From Victivallaceae bacterium (GTDB lineage: Bacteria > Verrucomicrobiota > Lentisphaeria > Victivallales > Victivallaceae): a stretch of 64,000 nt of DNA. The number at the start of each line of letters is the position of its first letter. The first letter of the stretch is position 1. Made by a program: the position numbers and the translations under genes. The notes under the pieces were generated by a model. The model ran no database searches, was not told where the DNA came from, and worked only from the letters and a program-made list of their open reading frames with translations. This document shows positions 39,001-50,891 of the stretch, piece by piece. Location: positions 1 to 64,000 of the forward strand of contig JAQUTL010000007.1 of NCBI GenBank assembly GCA_028709805.1, given 5' to 3'.

Positions 39001-39170
39001 GCGGCGGCGCTCCGCCCGTCCGGCGGCAGCAGCACCTGACCCGCCGCAACCGCGGAGACACTCAGCAGCAAACAGCATAACAGCTTGCGGACGTCATTCA
39101 TTTTCCACGCTCCTCCTCCCGGATGCCGGCAGCGCAGCGCCGTCTCCGCGGAAAAAATCAAAGACAACAA
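36018..39170 (-). CDS. Membrane-anchored multi-PAS/GAF sensory protein lacking a recognisable output domain
   Basis: Signal/TM N-terminus; several PAS segments (NSLPICIYAKDVDNNYRYVFANRNTHSFF, VIATDRDGRITVMNSAAEELVG), GAF segment; ends in a PAS. Confidence 0.8.
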   Translation of the reverse strand: MLSLIFSAETALRCRHPGGGAWKMNDVRKLLCCLLLSVSAVAAGQVLLPPDGRSAAAPETTQIMNGAAGQAVSAAAIDRSVADRRCRPEDGREKISGGSLISLDPVALWHGHRDDLLLLGLVVLLLAGIFGGYTLAVRRAARRAMRFYRALPGRIGVCGRRGEILFSQSDGRVEDYRRIEELPDVDAVKFRAAVDAVLADGRERTIDYECNGVKRSVTFSPLDAGLFGENSVIWSANDNTELQDARRKAEELTAQLRKNTRMWDIVINSLPICIYAKDVDNNYRYVFANRNTHSFFRRSEGGVVGSDDFQIFPKNVASALRRDDEEAMTSPGAALEKMFRFRRDDGAPVVCKIIRRPFLDCDGTRLLLGAAIDVSELEAAIQSAQDSSERFQLILRSIGDAVIATDRDGRITVMNSAAEELVGCRMGDVKGTAADSILRLVDHENDSPLPSPVSTALKSGAAAETKFDGDLISLDGHRRRVSCGAAPIRDKAGVMLGVILVCRHLPDSGGCDSERLKRLFDYCADFTRTATIEYNIDTGEITGSKLFPEMWAFEDGVPVPWNRWIFKEDIELFGGQFSRLLSGQADQVSIVYRSDYNGELRYFRSIGSVDRSRPSKAMMVFGAIQEVTEVIRGAGKLQSNMELWNTVVNSLPFLFFAKDAGKDFRYVMVNEAFERFAGMSRSEIVGRNNAELFAGSGDIEQFQKHDEETMASRGIMNEFMQVVFDGSKVRHCLKTVKRKYIGGDGAKLLLGAAIDITELKTLLDNEQLVNRILKAVAVEPDFEKNLATLMNTIVEQMHCDRIMVIVFDEGKGMRLHREWRGPNIPELGSAGVNAFFRICAGDMEALCRGEQKIYNRFKNSREFCELEACTGNYPMKSIIITPVMAGGRIWGAFSVAFAADWKRVTGGDERALEAVANIVALAMIRSRQLAKIGQAGDERRRIINHINIPVWIYDSAGELISLNTRVAQLAGVSGTELNTVSNRKIFCADFIAAGELPVAEAVRTGKKVIREVTFRGGRFTVTADPVFDADGNLIYVVKSAIPSAGEKALP

Positions 39171-39226
39171 TACCGCTTAAAACATGCGGCGATAATTTAA
39201 CGCCGACCAATATAATTTACAACCCG

Positions 39227-39466
39227 TCAGTTCCGGTGCTTGCGCAAAATACACATCGAATTGCAGCGCGGACAGCGGGCAACGTTCATCTGATCCTTGA
39301 CAATAAAGGAATGATGACAATTATCGCAGGTGAAAAGTTTTCCTTTGCTTAATTCCCAGTCGGCGCGCCGCTTGCGCCCGGCCTCCCGCAGCCAGAGAAA
39401 AACCAGTACGGCCAGCCATATCGCTGAATAAAACAGCAGTGCTTCCGCCAGCGTAAGTTTCAGCAT
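39227..39466 (-). CDS. Small TM plus zinc-ribbon protein
   Basis: LLFYSAIWLAVLVFLWLREA and CDNCHHSFIV..ARCPRCNSMC. Confidence 0.6.
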   Translation of the reverse strand: MLKLTLAEALLFYSAIWLAVLVFLWLREAGRKRRADWELSKGKLFTCDNCHHSFIVKDQMNVARCPRCNSMCILRKHRN

Positions 39467-39472
39467 TCCCGG

Positions 39473-40186
39473 TCACTCCTTCCGCCAGCGGACATTGATC
39501 TGGCGGCGTCCGTCGCGCTTGGTGGAACGCAGCACCGCGCCCACCGCCCAGTTCTCCAGTTCCGGAATGCCGCAGCCGCGCAGCACGGTTATCCGCGGCA
39601 GTCCGCCGTCCGCTCCGAAGGAAATCATAATATTCGACTCGGCCGCCGTTATTTTCTCCAGCAACGGACGCAGCGCGGCCGGAAATTCGCACTTTTCCGG
39701 AACGCCGTCCACATCGATCAGCGGAAATTCGACCTTCCCGTCGGGTTGCCTCCTTAACAACGCCGCGCTGCAGAGCGGCAGCGGCGACCGGTCAGAAACC
39801 GGCGCGACAAGTTTCAAATCAACTCCGGTTTCCAGCGGCGGCGGTTGCGGCACGTTTTCCGCCGCCCGGTATTCCGGCGGCGGCAGCGCGGCGCGAAAAT
39901 CAGGAGTTCGCATCACATAACTGAACCCGATATTCTGCGAACCGGCGGCAAAGGCGGACGGATCGTTTCCGGCCAGATATCCGGCCAGCTCCTGACTCCA
40001 AGCCTCCGGCATCGCGTCAAAATCCCACAGTCTCACCGGCGGCAGCGCCGCCTCCGACGCCTTGACCACCGGCCGGTCGGCCTTGAATCCGCACAACAGC
40101 AACCCGTGAAACGCCAACGCGACAAGCAGCGCGGCAATCACTTCATTCCGGCGGAAATGCCGGTCGCTGTAATGACTTTCGATCAT
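39473..40186 (-). CDS. TonB-like energy transducer protein
   Basis: N-terminal TM; ITVLRGCGIPELENWAVGAVLRSTKRDGRRQINVRWR; follows exbBD in the operon. Confidence 0.55.
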   Translation of the reverse strand: MIESHYSDRHFRRNEVIAALLVALAFHGLLLCGFKADRPVVKASEAALPPVRLWDFDAMPEAWSQELAGYLAGNDPSAFAAGSQNIGFSYVMRTPDFRAALPPPEYRAAENVPQPPPLETGVDLKLVAPVSDRSPLPLCSAALLRRQPDGKVEFPLIDVDGVPEKCEFPAALRPLLEKITAAESNIMISFGADGGLPRITVLRGCGIPELENWAVGAVLRSTKRDGRRQINVRWRKE

Positions 40187-40650
40187 TGAAACACTGTCTG
40201 TCTGGTTCCGGGCCGCGGCATTGAAGCGCGAATCACCGGCAGGTTGGCCCGCAGCGCAAGCGCCTCGATCTCAAACGCATCGCCGTACGGCACGCGACGG
40301 TCGCAGTAAATCACGATCCCCGCATTGGAATGGTTCAGGCCAAGCCCGGCCAGCTCGGCTTTCAACGTGTCCAGCGTAACCTGCTTGTTGTTGAAATAGA
40401 TCAGATTGCCGCGCGGCGACCACGCCACCGTGATGATGTGCCGCTCCAGCATTCCGGAGGAATAACCGCCGTCCGACCGGGGAAGCTCCACCTGAACTCC
40501 GGAAATCTGGATGAACGAACTCGACAGCAGGAAAAACAGCAGCAGAATAAAGAACACGTCCACCATCGGAGTCAGATCCGGTCGGCCGTGAAACATTTTA
40601 AGCGACGAGCGTATTTTGCGCTCATGAATCGCAGTTCCGTCGAGTTTCAC
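40183..40650 (-). CDS. exbD: ExbD/TolR biopolymer transport protein
   Basis: PDLTPMVDVFFILLLFFLLSSSFIQISGVQVELPRSD. Confidence 0.92.
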   Translation of the reverse strand: MKLDGTAIHERKIRSSLKMFHGRPDLTPMVDVFFILLLFFLLSSSFIQISGVQVELPRSDGGYSSGMLERHIITVAWSPRGNLIYFNNKQVTLDTLKAELAGLGLNHSNAGIVIYCDRRVPYGDAFEIEALALRANLPVIRASMPRPGTRQTVFQ

Positions 40651-41319
40651 TTACTCTTCCCCGTTGTTTACGGCGATTGTCGTCGTACGATTGTCGCTTC
40701 CGGTGGCGTGCTGCTCAAAAAACTTCTTCATCTCGCGCGCCGCCTTTTCCATGTCCAGCGTCATCGCGTCCACCCTGGACACCAGATAATTGTATGCCAC
40801 ATAGCAGGGAATCGCCACCGCCAGACCGGCCGCCGTGGTCAGCAGCGCCATGTTGAGCGAGCCGGAAAGCACCGTGCTGGTCAGATGGGTCGATTCGGCT
40901 GCGGCCACCGTCTGAAACAGCCGGATCATCGCCAGCACCGTGCCGAAAAGCCCGAGCAGCGGGGCGACATAGCCGATCGTGCCCAGCACCGGGAGGTTGC
41001 GCTCCAGCTTGGGGACTTCGGTCAACGCCGCCTCTTCCGCCGCAACATCAAGTTCGCGGTCACCGCGCTCGCAGGCCAGAATCATCGCGGTCAACACCCG
41101 CGCCGCCGGACCGGGCGTATGGTCGCACAGACTGATCGCTTCGATGAAGCCGTCGCGCCGCAGAACGTTGGTCAACCCCTTCATCAGCTCGTCCACCTTG
41201 ATCTGGTCGCGGTGAAACTGAAACCACTTTTCCAGAAAGACATACACCGCGATCAAACTGGACAGCAGTATCAGCCACATCACCGGCCCGCCGTCACGCA
41301 TTAATTCAAAAAACAACAT
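40651..41319 (-). CDS. exbB: ExbB/TolQ/MotA proton channel protein
   Basis: GTIGYVAPLLGLFGTVLAMIRLFQ ... ALLTTAAGLAVAIPCYVAYNYL. Confidence 0.93.
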   Translation of the reverse strand: MLFFELMRDGGPVMWLILLSSLIAVYVFLEKWFQFHRDQIKVDELMKGLTNVLRRDGFIEAISLCDHTPGPAARVLTAMILACERGDRELDVAAEEAALTEVPKLERNLPVLGTIGYVAPLLGLFGTVLAMIRLFQTVAAAESTHLTSTVLSGSLNMALLTTAAGLAVAIPCYVAYNYLVSRVDAMTLDMEKAAREMKKFFEQHATGSDNRTTTIAVNNGEE

Positions 41320-41414
41320 GCTTTATCTCCTGTAGTATAATTTCATCCGTCAAGCGGACGCCTCCCACTCCGCCGCGGCGGTTCCGGGCGGACGGCGACA
41401 CCGCGTTTACCAAA

Positions 41415-44033
41415 TCAGCGTTTTTCCTTGTCTTCCCCGGTCTCTTCGGGATTTTTCACACCTTCCGCCTCCGGCGCGGCAAGTTTTGCCGCCGCCCGGA
41501 TAAGACTTTTCTGCTCCTCAAAATCATTCGGCGGCGGCAGCGCAAGCTTCCCGGCCGCTTCAACTGTTTTCCCGGCCGCCTCCAGATCGTCCGCCGTGCC
41601 GCCGGACAGTTGAAGACTCACCAGCAGCCGCACCGCCTCGCGCACCCACACCGCCTCTTCCGATGTCATTGCCGGCCACGCCGCCGCTTCGGTAAGCAGC
41701 TCGCGACAGAGCTTTTCCGCCGCCGCGCGGTCGCCGCGTTCGGCCTGCGCCGCGGCAAGTTTGAAGGTACTCTGACAATATACCAAACCACTTTTCGGCG
41801 AACGTTCCAACACCTGTTGATAATACACCGCCGCGCCCTCAAGTTTACGGGCATCGTGTTCCAGCATTCCGGCATTATAATAGCTGTCGGCCACCCGGCC
41901 GAGCGCGGCCACGGCGAATTCGCCGTCCGGAGCCTGTTCGCCGGCGAGTTTGAAACAACGCTCGGCGGCCGGATAGTCGCCGAATTTCATATTGATATCG
42001 CCCAGCGCAAAATTGCTTTTGGCGCGCAGCTGCACCGGAGCGTCGGACTCCGCGACCTGGGTATACAGCGGAACCGCCGCTTCGTCGTCTCCCAGCAGCG
42101 AAAACAGCACGGCCCGCTCAAACCTGATCTGCTCCACCACCTTGGCCGGAAATTTTCCATATTTTTCCATCATTTCGTCCAGCAGCGCCGCCGCCGCCGG
42201 ATAGTCCTGCGCCAGCTTCAGAAGGTCGACCCGCCACAGCAATGCGCCGATGGTATATTCCGAGTCCGGATAATCCCGCCGCAACCGGGCGATCAATTTG
42301 TCCATTTCCGCCGAATGGTTCTGGAGATATTCCGCGTAGACCGCCAGATAGAGCGCGTGCGTGGCATACTGATTCCGCGGATAACGGTCGGCCAGCAGTT
42401 GAAAAAGCTCGGCGGCGCGGGCGCAGTCGGAGGAGTTGAACGCCAGATTGCCGGCCGAATAAAGCGCGTCCGGCGCCGCGTCGGAAAAACTCCACAGATT
42501 GGCAAACGCAGCATAGGCGTTGACGGCGTTCTGAATGTCTCCTGACGTTTCAAGCAGCCGAGCCTCCGCGAAGGCGCCTTTCGGCCGCCATTCGTCCACC
42601 CCCTGATTCTTCAATATAGCGGCGGTGGCGAGCGCCGAACGGTAATCCTTCAGCTCCTGCTGCGCCAGCATCAGCACATGCAGCGCCGGAAAACGGCAGG
42701 CCGTATTGTCACGCGCGGCGGCGCCGGCAAACTGCGCACAGCGCTCATAGTCGCCGGCGCGGTACAGATATTCGGCCATCAGCAGATTGCCGTCCGCCTT
42801 GGCAACGGCGTCCTGACCGTTGGCGATGACGAAATTAAGCAGCGCTTCCACTTCGGATGAATTGCCGGCGCGTCCGTTGACCGCGGCGCCTTCGCGGGCG
42901 GCGGCCAGCCTAACCGTCATCGGCGCGGAACCGTCGTCCGCCAGACTGCGATAGATCGCGGCGGCGCCGGAATAGCGCTCCGAACGGTTGAGCAGATGGG
43001 CAAGCTGAAGTTTATTGTCAAATCTGGCGGCGTCATCGGGAAAATAAGCTAAATAGCGATTCATCGCCTCCGCCGCCTCGTCGGTCAATCCGGCCGCCGA
43101 GCATCCGTCGATCAGCAGCATCAGCGCGTATTTGCGCTCGGCCATTCCGGGCGCCGCGGCAAACGCTTCGCGCCAGAAGTGAATGACCTCATCCGGCTTG
43201 CCGGCCGAACCTGAATAGCGGCCGAGCGCCAGCGCCAGATCGTAGCGCAGCCGGTCGGGACCGGTCGCCTCCGGCAGTTTTGCAAACTGGGCCGCCGCTT
43301 CGCTGAACCGCTTTTCGCCAACTGCCTGACGTATCTTCAGCAGCTCAAGCCGGCTGCCATCCGCCGCGCTAAGTTTTTCCGAAGCGGCAAATTCGGATAT
43401 TTTTTTCTGACTGTCAATCAGTTCATCCGCACTCTGAAGCGCATAAATCTCACGGAATTTCGCCTCGCCGTCCTGTTTCCCGTCCGCGAGAAGCCGATAG
43501 ACGCCAACCGCGTCGATATATTTTCCCTGCCGCATCAGCGCCTCGCCCAAGGCAAAAGCCACCGGAGTATAAAGCGACTCCGGTAGTCCGGCGTTGGCCA
43601 GCAGCCCGGAAAGCATTTCCGCCGCACCGGTAAAATCGCCGCGCACCATCATGATGTCGGCCTCAAGCAGCTTGCCGGTCAGCGGATCGGCGCCGCCGTT
43701 GCCGGCGATAAACTGCCGCCACTCCAGTTCAGCGCCGGCGGCGTCACCCTGCTGAAGCCGCAGATTTACCAGCCGGACGGCGCCGTCCAGAATCGCATTG
43801 CCGTCGCCTCTGGCCTGCGCCGCGCTGATGTATGCCCGGTAGTCCTTTTCAGCAACGGTAAAATCACCAAGCGCCAGCGCCATATCGGCACGCTGCCGCA
43901 TCGGATAACTCCCCGCGTCCACCACCGCCTCCGGCAGTGATGCCGCCGGAGCGTCGCCGGACTCCGCCGCATACCCGACGGCCGCCGCAACACAAACCGC
44001 TCCCGCCGCCGCGATTTTATACCAGCTTCCCAT
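41415..44033 (-). CDS. Tetratricopeptide repeat protein
   Basis: 872-aa Ala-rich TPR-like repeats (ALYSAGNLAFNSSDCARAAELFQLLADRYPRNQYATHALYLAVYAEY) with signal peptide. Confidence 0.85.
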   Translation of the reverse strand: MGSWYKIAAAGAVCVAAAVGYAAESGDAPAASLPEAVVDAGSYPMRQRADMALALGDFTVAEKDYRAYISAAQARGDGNAILDGAVRLVNLRLQQGDAAGAELEWRQFIAGNGGADPLTGKLLEADIMMVRGDFTGAAEMLSGLLANAGLPESLYTPVAFALGEALMRQGKYIDAVGVYRLLADGKQDGEAKFREIYALQSADELIDSQKKISEFAASEKLSAADGSRLELLKIRQAVGEKRFSEAAAQFAKLPEATGPDRLRYDLALALGRYSGSAGKPDEVIHFWREAFAAAPGMAERKYALMLLIDGCSAAGLTDEAAEAMNRYLAYFPDDAARFDNKLQLAHLLNRSERYSGAAAIYRSLADDGSAPMTVRLAAAREGAAVNGRAGNSSEVEALLNFVIANGQDAVAKADGNLLMAEYLYRAGDYERCAQFAGAAARDNTACRFPALHVLMLAQQELKDYRSALATAAILKNQGVDEWRPKGAFAEARLLETSGDIQNAVNAYAAFANLWSFSDAAPDALYSAGNLAFNSSDCARAAELFQLLADRYPRNQYATHALYLAVYAEYLQNHSAEMDKLIARLRRDYPDSEYTIGALLWRVDLLKLAQDYPAAAALLDEMMEKYGKFPAKVVEQIRFERAVLFSLLGDDEAAVPLYTQVAESDAPVQLRAKSNFALGDINMKFGDYPAAERCFKLAGEQAPDGEFAVAALGRVADSYYNAGMLEHDARKLEGAAVYYQQVLERSPKSGLVYCQSTFKLAAAQAERGDRAAAEKLCRELLTEAAAWPAMTSEEAVWVREAVRLLVSLQLSGGTADDLEAAGKTVEAAGKLALPPPNDFEEQKSLIRAAAKLAAPEAEGVKNPEETGEDKEKR

Positions 44034-44107
44034 GATCCGCCTCCGCGTCCCCCGCTTATAAAGTGGTCCGGACGGCCGACGGCCGATCCCGGACGCTTTC
44101 GCCTGCC

Positions 44108-45217
44108 CTACTCGACGTCTCCGGCCGGAAGCGCGGTCTCATCCACCGCCGCCGCCGTATCCGCGGCCGCCGACGAAGGCTCCGCCACCGCCATTTTTTC
44201 CGCCAGCTTTTCTCTTATCCGCGTCAGGATGCGCTCCTGAAGCTCACGGTCCGTCTCAAGCAGCGTCTTGGTGGCTTCGCGCCCCTGGGCAAGCTGTTCG
44301 CCGTCAAACGAGAACCACGAACCGCGCTTTTCGACTATGTTCATGTCGCACCCAACGTCCAATATACTGCCGGCACGGGAAATACCCTGCGCGTAAGTGA
44401 TGTCGAATTCCGCGGTCCGGAACGGCGGCGCCATCTTGTTTTTCACCACCTTGACCCGGCAGCGGTTGCCGTTGGCCTCGCCGGAGGGATCCTTGAGTAC
44501 CGCGATTTTCCGGATGTCAAGCCGGATCGACGCATAAAATTTCAGCGCGTTGCCGCCGGTGGTGGTCTCCGGATTGCCGAACATCACCCCGATCTTTTCA
44601 CGTATCTGATTGGTGAAAATGACGCAGGTGCGGCTCTTAGCCGCCGCTCCGGTGATCTTGCGCAGCGCCTGAGACATCAGCCGAGCCTGCAACCCCATAT
44701 GGGAGTCGCCCATCTGCCCTTCAATTTCGGCCCGCGGCACCAGCGCCGCCACCGAGTCAACCACCAGCACGTCGATCGCGTTGCTGCGGATCAGCGAGTC
44801 GGCAATATTCAGCGCGTCTTCGCCGCAGTCCGGCTGCGAGATCAGCAGATCGTCGGTATTCACTCCGATCTTTTTGGCGTAAACCGGATCAACCGCGTGC
44901 TCCGCGTCGATAATCGCGCAGCTGCCGCCGGCCCGCTGGGCGTTGGCTATGACGTGAAGGCACAGCGTGGTCTTGCCGCTTGACTCCGGCCCGAATATTT
45001 CAATGATCCGGCCGCGCGGCAGACCGCCGATGCCCAGCGCCAGATCCAGCGACAGCGCTCCGGTGGAGATGATGGCCACTTCGCCGTAGCGTCCGGTGTC
45101 GCCCAGCCGCATGATCGCGCCTTTGCCGAATTCCTTTTCGATCTGACTTATCGTGATGGCCAAACTGCGCGCCCGGCTTTCAGCGGTCGGGTCGAGATTT
45201 TCCTTTTCCTTTGCCAT
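44108..45217 (-). CDS. recA: Recombinase A
   Basis: [61 protein letters not shown]. Confidence 0.99.
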   Translation of the reverse strand: MAKEKENLDPTAESRARSLAITISQIEKEFGKGAIMRLGDTGRYGEVAIISTGALSLDLALGIGGLPRGRIIEIFGPESSGKTTLCLHVIANAQRAGGSCAIIDAEHAVDPVYAKKIGVNTDDLLISQPDCGEDALNIADSLIRSNAIDVLVVDSVAALVPRAEIEGQMGDSHMGLQARLMSQALRKITGAAAKSRTCVIFTNQIREKIGVMFGNPETTTGGNALKFYASIRLDIRKIAVLKDPSGEANGNRCRVKVVKNKMAPPFRTAEFDITYAQGISRAGSILDVGCDMNIVEKRGSWFSFDGEQLAQGREATKTLLETDRELQERILTRIREKLAEKMAVAEPSSAAADTAAAVDETALPAGDVE

Positions 45218-45237
45218 GTTTTGCTGCTCCTCAGAGT

Positions 45238-47742
<2,505 letters not shown>

Positions 47743-47833
47743 TTAATATATATTAATACCATCTGTACTAATCAATAAGATACACGCAAACCGTTTTTTT
47801 ACAAGTCCGCGGCGGACTTTAGCGCGGCTTTTT

Positions 47834-48421
47834 TCACGCCAGAATAACAGCGGACGGAATTGCGCCCTCGCGCAGGATTTTCGGCGCATCGCCGGTGGCG
47901 TCGACCACCGTGGAAGCCAGAGAATCCGCCGGCAGCGCGCCGCCGTCGATTGCCAGTTCGACCTCGCCGTCCAGCCCGGCCAATCCGGTCGCGCAGTCCA
48001 GCGCCGCCGGGGTTCCGGACAGATTGGCACTGGTGCTGGCCAAGGGCTCGCCGAGCAGCTTAAGAACCGCGAGTACCAGCGGGTGATCCGGCACCCGGAC
48101 GCCGACGGTTCCGCCGGAGCGGTCGCGGCAAATCACAGTAATACCTCCCGGCGTGAACCGCTCGAACAGGCGCCGCCCCAGATCGCTGACCACGGCGCCG
48201 TAGCGTTCAGCGGAAGCCATGTCGGGAGCGAACATGGCCAGCAGTTTGTTTTTGCAGCGGTGCTTCAAAGCGTAGATGCGTTCGCGGGCGGCGGCGTCAT
48301 CCCAGCGGCAGACCAGTCCGTAAACGGTTTCGGTGGGCAGAAGCACCACCGCGCCGGGCCGCTTCAGCGCGTCCGCGCAGGCAGCGGCGACGTCGGAATG
48401 TGTTTGTGAAGAATATTTCAT
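47834..48421 (-). CDS. Threonylcarbamoyl-AMP synthase (Sua5/YciO/YrdC)
   Basis: VVLLPTETVYGLVCRWDDAAARERIYALKHRCKNKLLAMF; STSANLSG. Confidence 0.92.
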   Translation of the reverse strand: MKYSSQTHSDVAAACADALKRPGAVVLLPTETVYGLVCRWDDAAARERIYALKHRCKNKLLAMFAPDMASAERYGAVVSDLGRRLFERFTPGGITVICRDRSGGTVGVRVPDHPLVLAVLKLLGEPLASTSANLSGTPAALDCATGLAGLDGEVELAIDGGALPADSLASTVVDATGDAPKILREGAIPSAVILA

Positions 48422-48446
48422 AAAGCCGGAATATGTTTAAAAAAAA

Positions 48447-48520
48447 TGGAGCGGGTGACCGGAGTCGAACCGGCGTCGCCAGCTTGGGAAGCTGGAGCAT
48501 GACCGTTTTGCTACGCCCGC
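48447..48520 (-). tRNA. tRNA-Gly(CCC)
   Basis: gcgggcgtagcaaaacggtcatgctccagcttcccaagctggcgacgccggttcgactccggtcacccgctcca: CCC anticodon. Confidence 0.93.
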
Positions 48521-48657
48521 ACAAATGCTACTGCGTTTATAATATATCGCCGGTTTGTCAAAAATCAAATAAAAAGCCGGCTTTTTTATTTTCACAACCA
48601 AACAAATAAAAAACGCGCCGGATTTCCGGCGCGCCGCAGTTTTATTCTGAGAATCGG

Positions 48658-49416
48658 TCAGTCGTTGCCGTATTCTTCTTCAAGATCGATATAGTCAAAT
48701 CCGCCGTCCGTCATCACGTTACGCAAGAATGACTGCTTATAAAGGCCGACCAGATCGCTGCTGTCCCCGACGTGCCCGTCGCCGTATGCAATGTTGGCAA
48801 TGCCGTTGTGACGGCGATACAAGCCTCCCCACGACGACTGCCCCTTCCGCATATACCAATAACACTGGTTTCCGGTCGTCGGATTGGTTTTGTCGGCAAA
48901 ATCGCTGCCGTACGCCGAATCCACCAGCATTATATAGGTCGAAGCCGGCGCATTGTGCAGATTTACTATGCTGCAAGAGCCGCGGGATGACTCCGTGTAT
49001 TTGGAGACAATCTTCTCACAGTTGTATTCCTCGTAATCCGGGAACGACTCATTATTAACATATACCGCCCCGTAACACGCCTGCGCGGTATTGACGTTGT
49101 CGGAATCAATCCCTGACGGACAATATGTTATTTCCCGCCCCGCCAGCGCGTAAGTGCTGCTGATGCCCAGATATTGCGGCATGGATGAGAAACGGAACCA
49201 TGGATCAACATATCCCGGACACGCAACCAGCATCACCGCGCCCTTGTTGTCCTCACCGTACATCATCATCGCCTGCGTACTCTGCCGCAGATTGCCGACA
49301 CAGGCTATGCGGTTCGCCATTTCCCGCGCCCGAGCCAGACTCGGCAGCAGCATCGCCGCCAGAATTGCAATAATGGCAATAACCACCAGCAATTCAATCA
49401 ACGTAAACTTTTTCAT
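48658..49416 (-). CDS. Prepilin-type N-terminal cleavage/methylation domain protein
   Basis: [45 protein letters not shown] ... NIAYGDGHV. Confidence 0.93.
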   Translation of the reverse strand: MKKFTLIELLVVIAIIAILAAMLLPSLARAREMANRIACVGNLRQSTQAMMMYGEDNKGAVMLVACPGYVDPWFRFSSMPQYLGISSTYALAGREITYCPSGIDSDNVNTAQACYGAVYVNNESFPDYEEYNCEKIVSKYTESSRGSCSIVNLHNAPASTYIMLVDSAYGSDFADKTNPTTGNQCYWYMRKGQSSWGGLYRRHNGIANIAYGDGHVGDSSDLVGLYKQSFLRNVMTDGGFDYIDLEEEYGND

Positions 49417-49497
49417 TGTTTGCCAATCCCCTTTGAATCGTGTTAAAACAACAATAATAAAAAAGCACATACCACCCGCATGTGCTTTTCAAACCAA

Positions 49498-50304
49498 TCA
49501 ATCCTCGGTATCGAAGACCTCGCCCAGTTGATACCCTTCTTTGTCCGCGACGGCGCTGATCTTGGACTGATGCCAGATCCCGGCGCGGTCGACCGTGTCG
49601 CCGACATGCCCGTCGGCATAAGCCAGATTGCCAACGCCGTTGTGGTATGCCGCCACACTGAAAGAAGGAAAGTCGCTGCTGCGGGTGTTCCGGTAGAAAA
49701 TATGAACCGGAGCACCGATCTTGCGGTGTTCGTCTTCGGGAAACGTTTCGCTGTAACAGCTGTCGGCGATCAGCACGAACGTTGTGGCGGAGGGCACCAA
49801 GTCCAGCTTGTCCATGTACAGCGAGTGGGCATTGCCGGGCAGGCCGTCCCAGTATTTCTCGCACCCGATGTCCTCATAATCGCTGACCGCATCGTACATC
49901 ATCGCGCCGCCGTAACTGGCGAACGGTGTCCAATCCCCGTCCGAATAGATGGCGGACGGGCACATCGTCACCTTGCGCTTTTCCGGAGACAGATCAAGAA
50001 AATAAACCCAGTTGTTCAAATTCCCGTCCGCGCCGTACGGCGTCATTTCAAATCCGAGATTGCTGTGCATCTCCTTGCAGAATCGCCACCAGCCCTGATA
50101 GTTGGCGTCCTGAATACATATCCATGAATTGTTGTTGGCGCCGTACTGGTGCACCGCCTGCATGCTCTGGCGCAAATTGCCGGTACATAAGGCCTTGTTC
50201 GCCATCTCTCTTGCCCGCGCCAAACTCGGCAGCAGCATCGAAGCCAGAATTGCAATAATCGCAATCACCACCAACAGTTCGATCAACGTGAAACGCCGCA
50301 TCAT
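49498..50304 (-). CDS. Prepilin-type N-terminal cleavage/methylation domain protein (tandem paralogue)
   Basis: [46 protein letters not shown] ... [10 protein letters not shown]. Confidence 0.93.
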   Translation of the reverse strand: MMRRFTLIELLVVIAIIAILASMLLPSLARAREMANKALCTGNLRQSMQAVHQYGANNNSWICIQDANYQGWWRFCKEMHSNLGFEMTPYGADGNLNNWVYFLDLSPEKRKVTMCPSAIYSDGDWTPFASYGGAMMYDAVSDYEDIGCEKYWDGLPGNAHSLYMDKLDLVPSATTFVLIADSCYSETFPEDEHRKIGAPVHIFYRNTRSSDFPSFSVAAYHNGVGNLAYADGHVGDTVDRAGIWHQSKISAVADKEGYQLGEVFDTED

Positions 50305-50471
50305 ATTGAGCCACCCTTTCTCAATCATTCTATATTATTCTGCGTTATAATAGCACACATGTCGCCGCATTTCCAGCCGCAATTCGTTTTTTCTGTGATT
50401 TTCATAAAAAAATATCGCGCACCCCGCCTAAAAAGCAGAGTTCGCGATATTGCAAACAACGCCGTATGTTA

Positions 50472-50891
50472 CTACTCGGCCTTGGGCGCCTCGGCAACCG
50501 GGTCAGCCGCCTTCGGAGCGTCAGCTTCAACCCACTGAAGAATAGCCATCTCAGTAGCGTCGCCAATGCGCTTTCCAAGCTTGAGAATCCGGGTGTAGCC
50601 GCCGGCGCGGCCGGCAAACTTCGGGGCGATTTCCTCGACCAGTTTGCGAACCAGAGCCTTACGCTCTTCGCCGCGGGTCTGAAGCCGGGCAATGAGCAAA
50701 CGGCGATGATGAAGCGAATCACTCTTCGCCATGGTGACCGCCTTGTCCGCCACGCGGCGGGCCTCCTTCGCCTTGACCAGCGAAGTGGTGATCTGTCCGT
50801 GTTCGATCAAACTGCAAATCATGTTGGCCAGCATCGCGGAACGATGAGCGCCGGAGCGGCCGATTTTGAATGTGTGTACGCGATGACGCAT
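50472..50891 (-). CDS. rplQ: 50S ribosomal protein L17
   Basis: MRHRVHTFKIGRSGAHRSAMLANMICSLIEHGQITTSLVKAKEARRVADK. Confidence 0.98.
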   Translation of the reverse strand: MRHRVHTFKIGRSGAHRSAMLANMICSLIEHGQITTSLVKAKEARRVADKAVTMAKSDSLHHRRLLIARLQTRGEERKALVRKLVEEIAPKFAGRAGGYTRILKLGKRIGDATEMAILQWVEADAPKAADPVAEAPKAE

